A stretch of 29,304 bases of DNA from Sva-07 sp031398325 (lineage in GTDB: Bacteria > Actinomycetota > Acidimicrobiia > Acidimicrobiales > Ilumatobacteraceae), in contig JANNNB010000002.1 in the NCBI GenBank assembly GCA_031398325.1, forward strand, positions 1 to 29,304. Reading direction: 5' to 3'. Below are positions 29,070-29,304 of this stretch, piece after piece. Both the position numbers and the translations under genes were made by a program. Position 1 is the stretch's first letter; each line of letters begins with the position of its first letter. Below the pieces are notes generated by a model. That model saw only the letters and a list, made by a program, of their open reading frames with translations. It was not told where the DNA came from and made no database searches.

Positions 29070-29304
29070 TCAGCCGAGGTCGGGCCACCGGCGGGTCTGG
29101 CGGCGGCGGAGGCCGACGTGGCCGATGCTGCGACGTTCGGCGAGCGCCCACTCGCGCCGCCAGCCGTTGTACTCCGGGCCTGTCAGCGTCGGGCTCGTGC
29201 CGTCGGCGGCGCGTCGGCGTGCGGTCCAGAAATCGGTGAGCGACTCGTCGCCGAGCACGGTCACGGCGTGCTCGATCCGGGCGGCGAAGCGGCGGCTGCT
29301 CTCG
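29070..29304 (-). CDS. C-terminal end of an unrecognised protein, 5' end beyond window
   Basis: The reading frame is open to the edge of the window and ends with TGA at 29070, giving 77 visible residues. The end is rich in Arg and Trp (TARRRAAD, WRREWALAERR, RRRQTRRWPDLG) and has no membrane helix. I do not recognise a family. A GTG at 29264 could start a 64-residue protein, but the frame stays open and coding-like upstream (ESSRRFAARIEHA), so a longer gene is more likely. Confidence 0.5.
   Translation of the reverse strand, partial: ESSRRFAARIEHAVTVLGDESLTDFWTARRRAADGTSPTLTGPEYNGWRREWALAERRSIGHVGLRRRQTRRWPDLG

Noticed and set aside
26666..29239. Open frame of 857 codons on the plus strand opposite the holin-phosphatase gene
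   Set aside because: Mirror frame of a gene with intact catalytic motifs; no start signal or recognisable domain.
1..29304. tRNA, rRNA, CRISPR arrays, insertion sequences or prophage
   Set aside because: No clover-leaf-like sequence, spaced direct repeats, transposase motif or terminal inverted repeat was found; the holin-like domain is part of a chromosomal fusion, not a lysis cassette.

Overview
The window is high-GC bacterial DNA, densely packed on both strands, with about 20 protein genes. I see no RNA genes, insertion sequences or CRISPR. Gene content suggests an actinobacterium: a group III-type phosphofructokinase, an acyl-CoA carboxylase carboxyltransferase chain, a fibrinogen-like/FN3 secreted protein, and many leaderless starts. 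An Acidimicrobiia (Ilumatobacter-like) source is my best guess, by inference only.

Layout. Positions 1-5828 are mostly housekeeping or envelope genes: 6-phosphofructokinase (partial), an RlmI-type RNA methyltransferase, an alpha/beta hydrolase, a DUF2207-like membrane protein and an MscS channel. Positions 5982-24003 are an exopolysaccharide region broken into several short, mostly divergent or convergent transcription units: UDP-glucose dehydrogenase; UDP-glucuronate decarboxylase carrying an intein; one polypeptide joining a Wzx-like flippase to a Wzy-like polymerase; a Wzz/BY-kinase-like protein with a destroyed P-loop; a very large secreted fibrinogen-like/beta-propeller/FN3 protein; an operon of sulfotransferase, GT4 glycosyltransferase and a phosphotransferase-fold protein; a priming sugar transferase; and a WecG/TagA-type glycosyltransferase with a CDP-tyvelose-epimerase-like enzyme. 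Positions 24083-29304 hold a biotinyl-carboxyltransferase fusion, a 58-bp palindrome, a metallo-beta-lactamase-fold hydrolase, a holin-like/alkaline-phosphatase-superfamily fusion and the end of an unrecognised gene.

How they work together (inference). Ugd and the decarboxylase would supply UDP-glucuronate and UDP-xylose. The priming transferase starts the lipid-linked unit, the GT4 and WecG-type enzymes extend it, the sulfotransferase and kinase-like protein may decorate it, and the Wzx-Wzy fusion with the Wzz-like partner flips and polymerises it. The secreted protein could bind the product. A 17-bp palindrome is shared by the two divergent promoter regions that flank this block and may coordinate them.

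The most unusual items are the intein in the sugar-nucleotide decarboxylase, the Wzx-Wzy fusion, the Wzz-pseudokinase, the shared operator-like palindrome, and a consistent pattern of a TANNNT box 6-8 nt before the start codon at eight genes.
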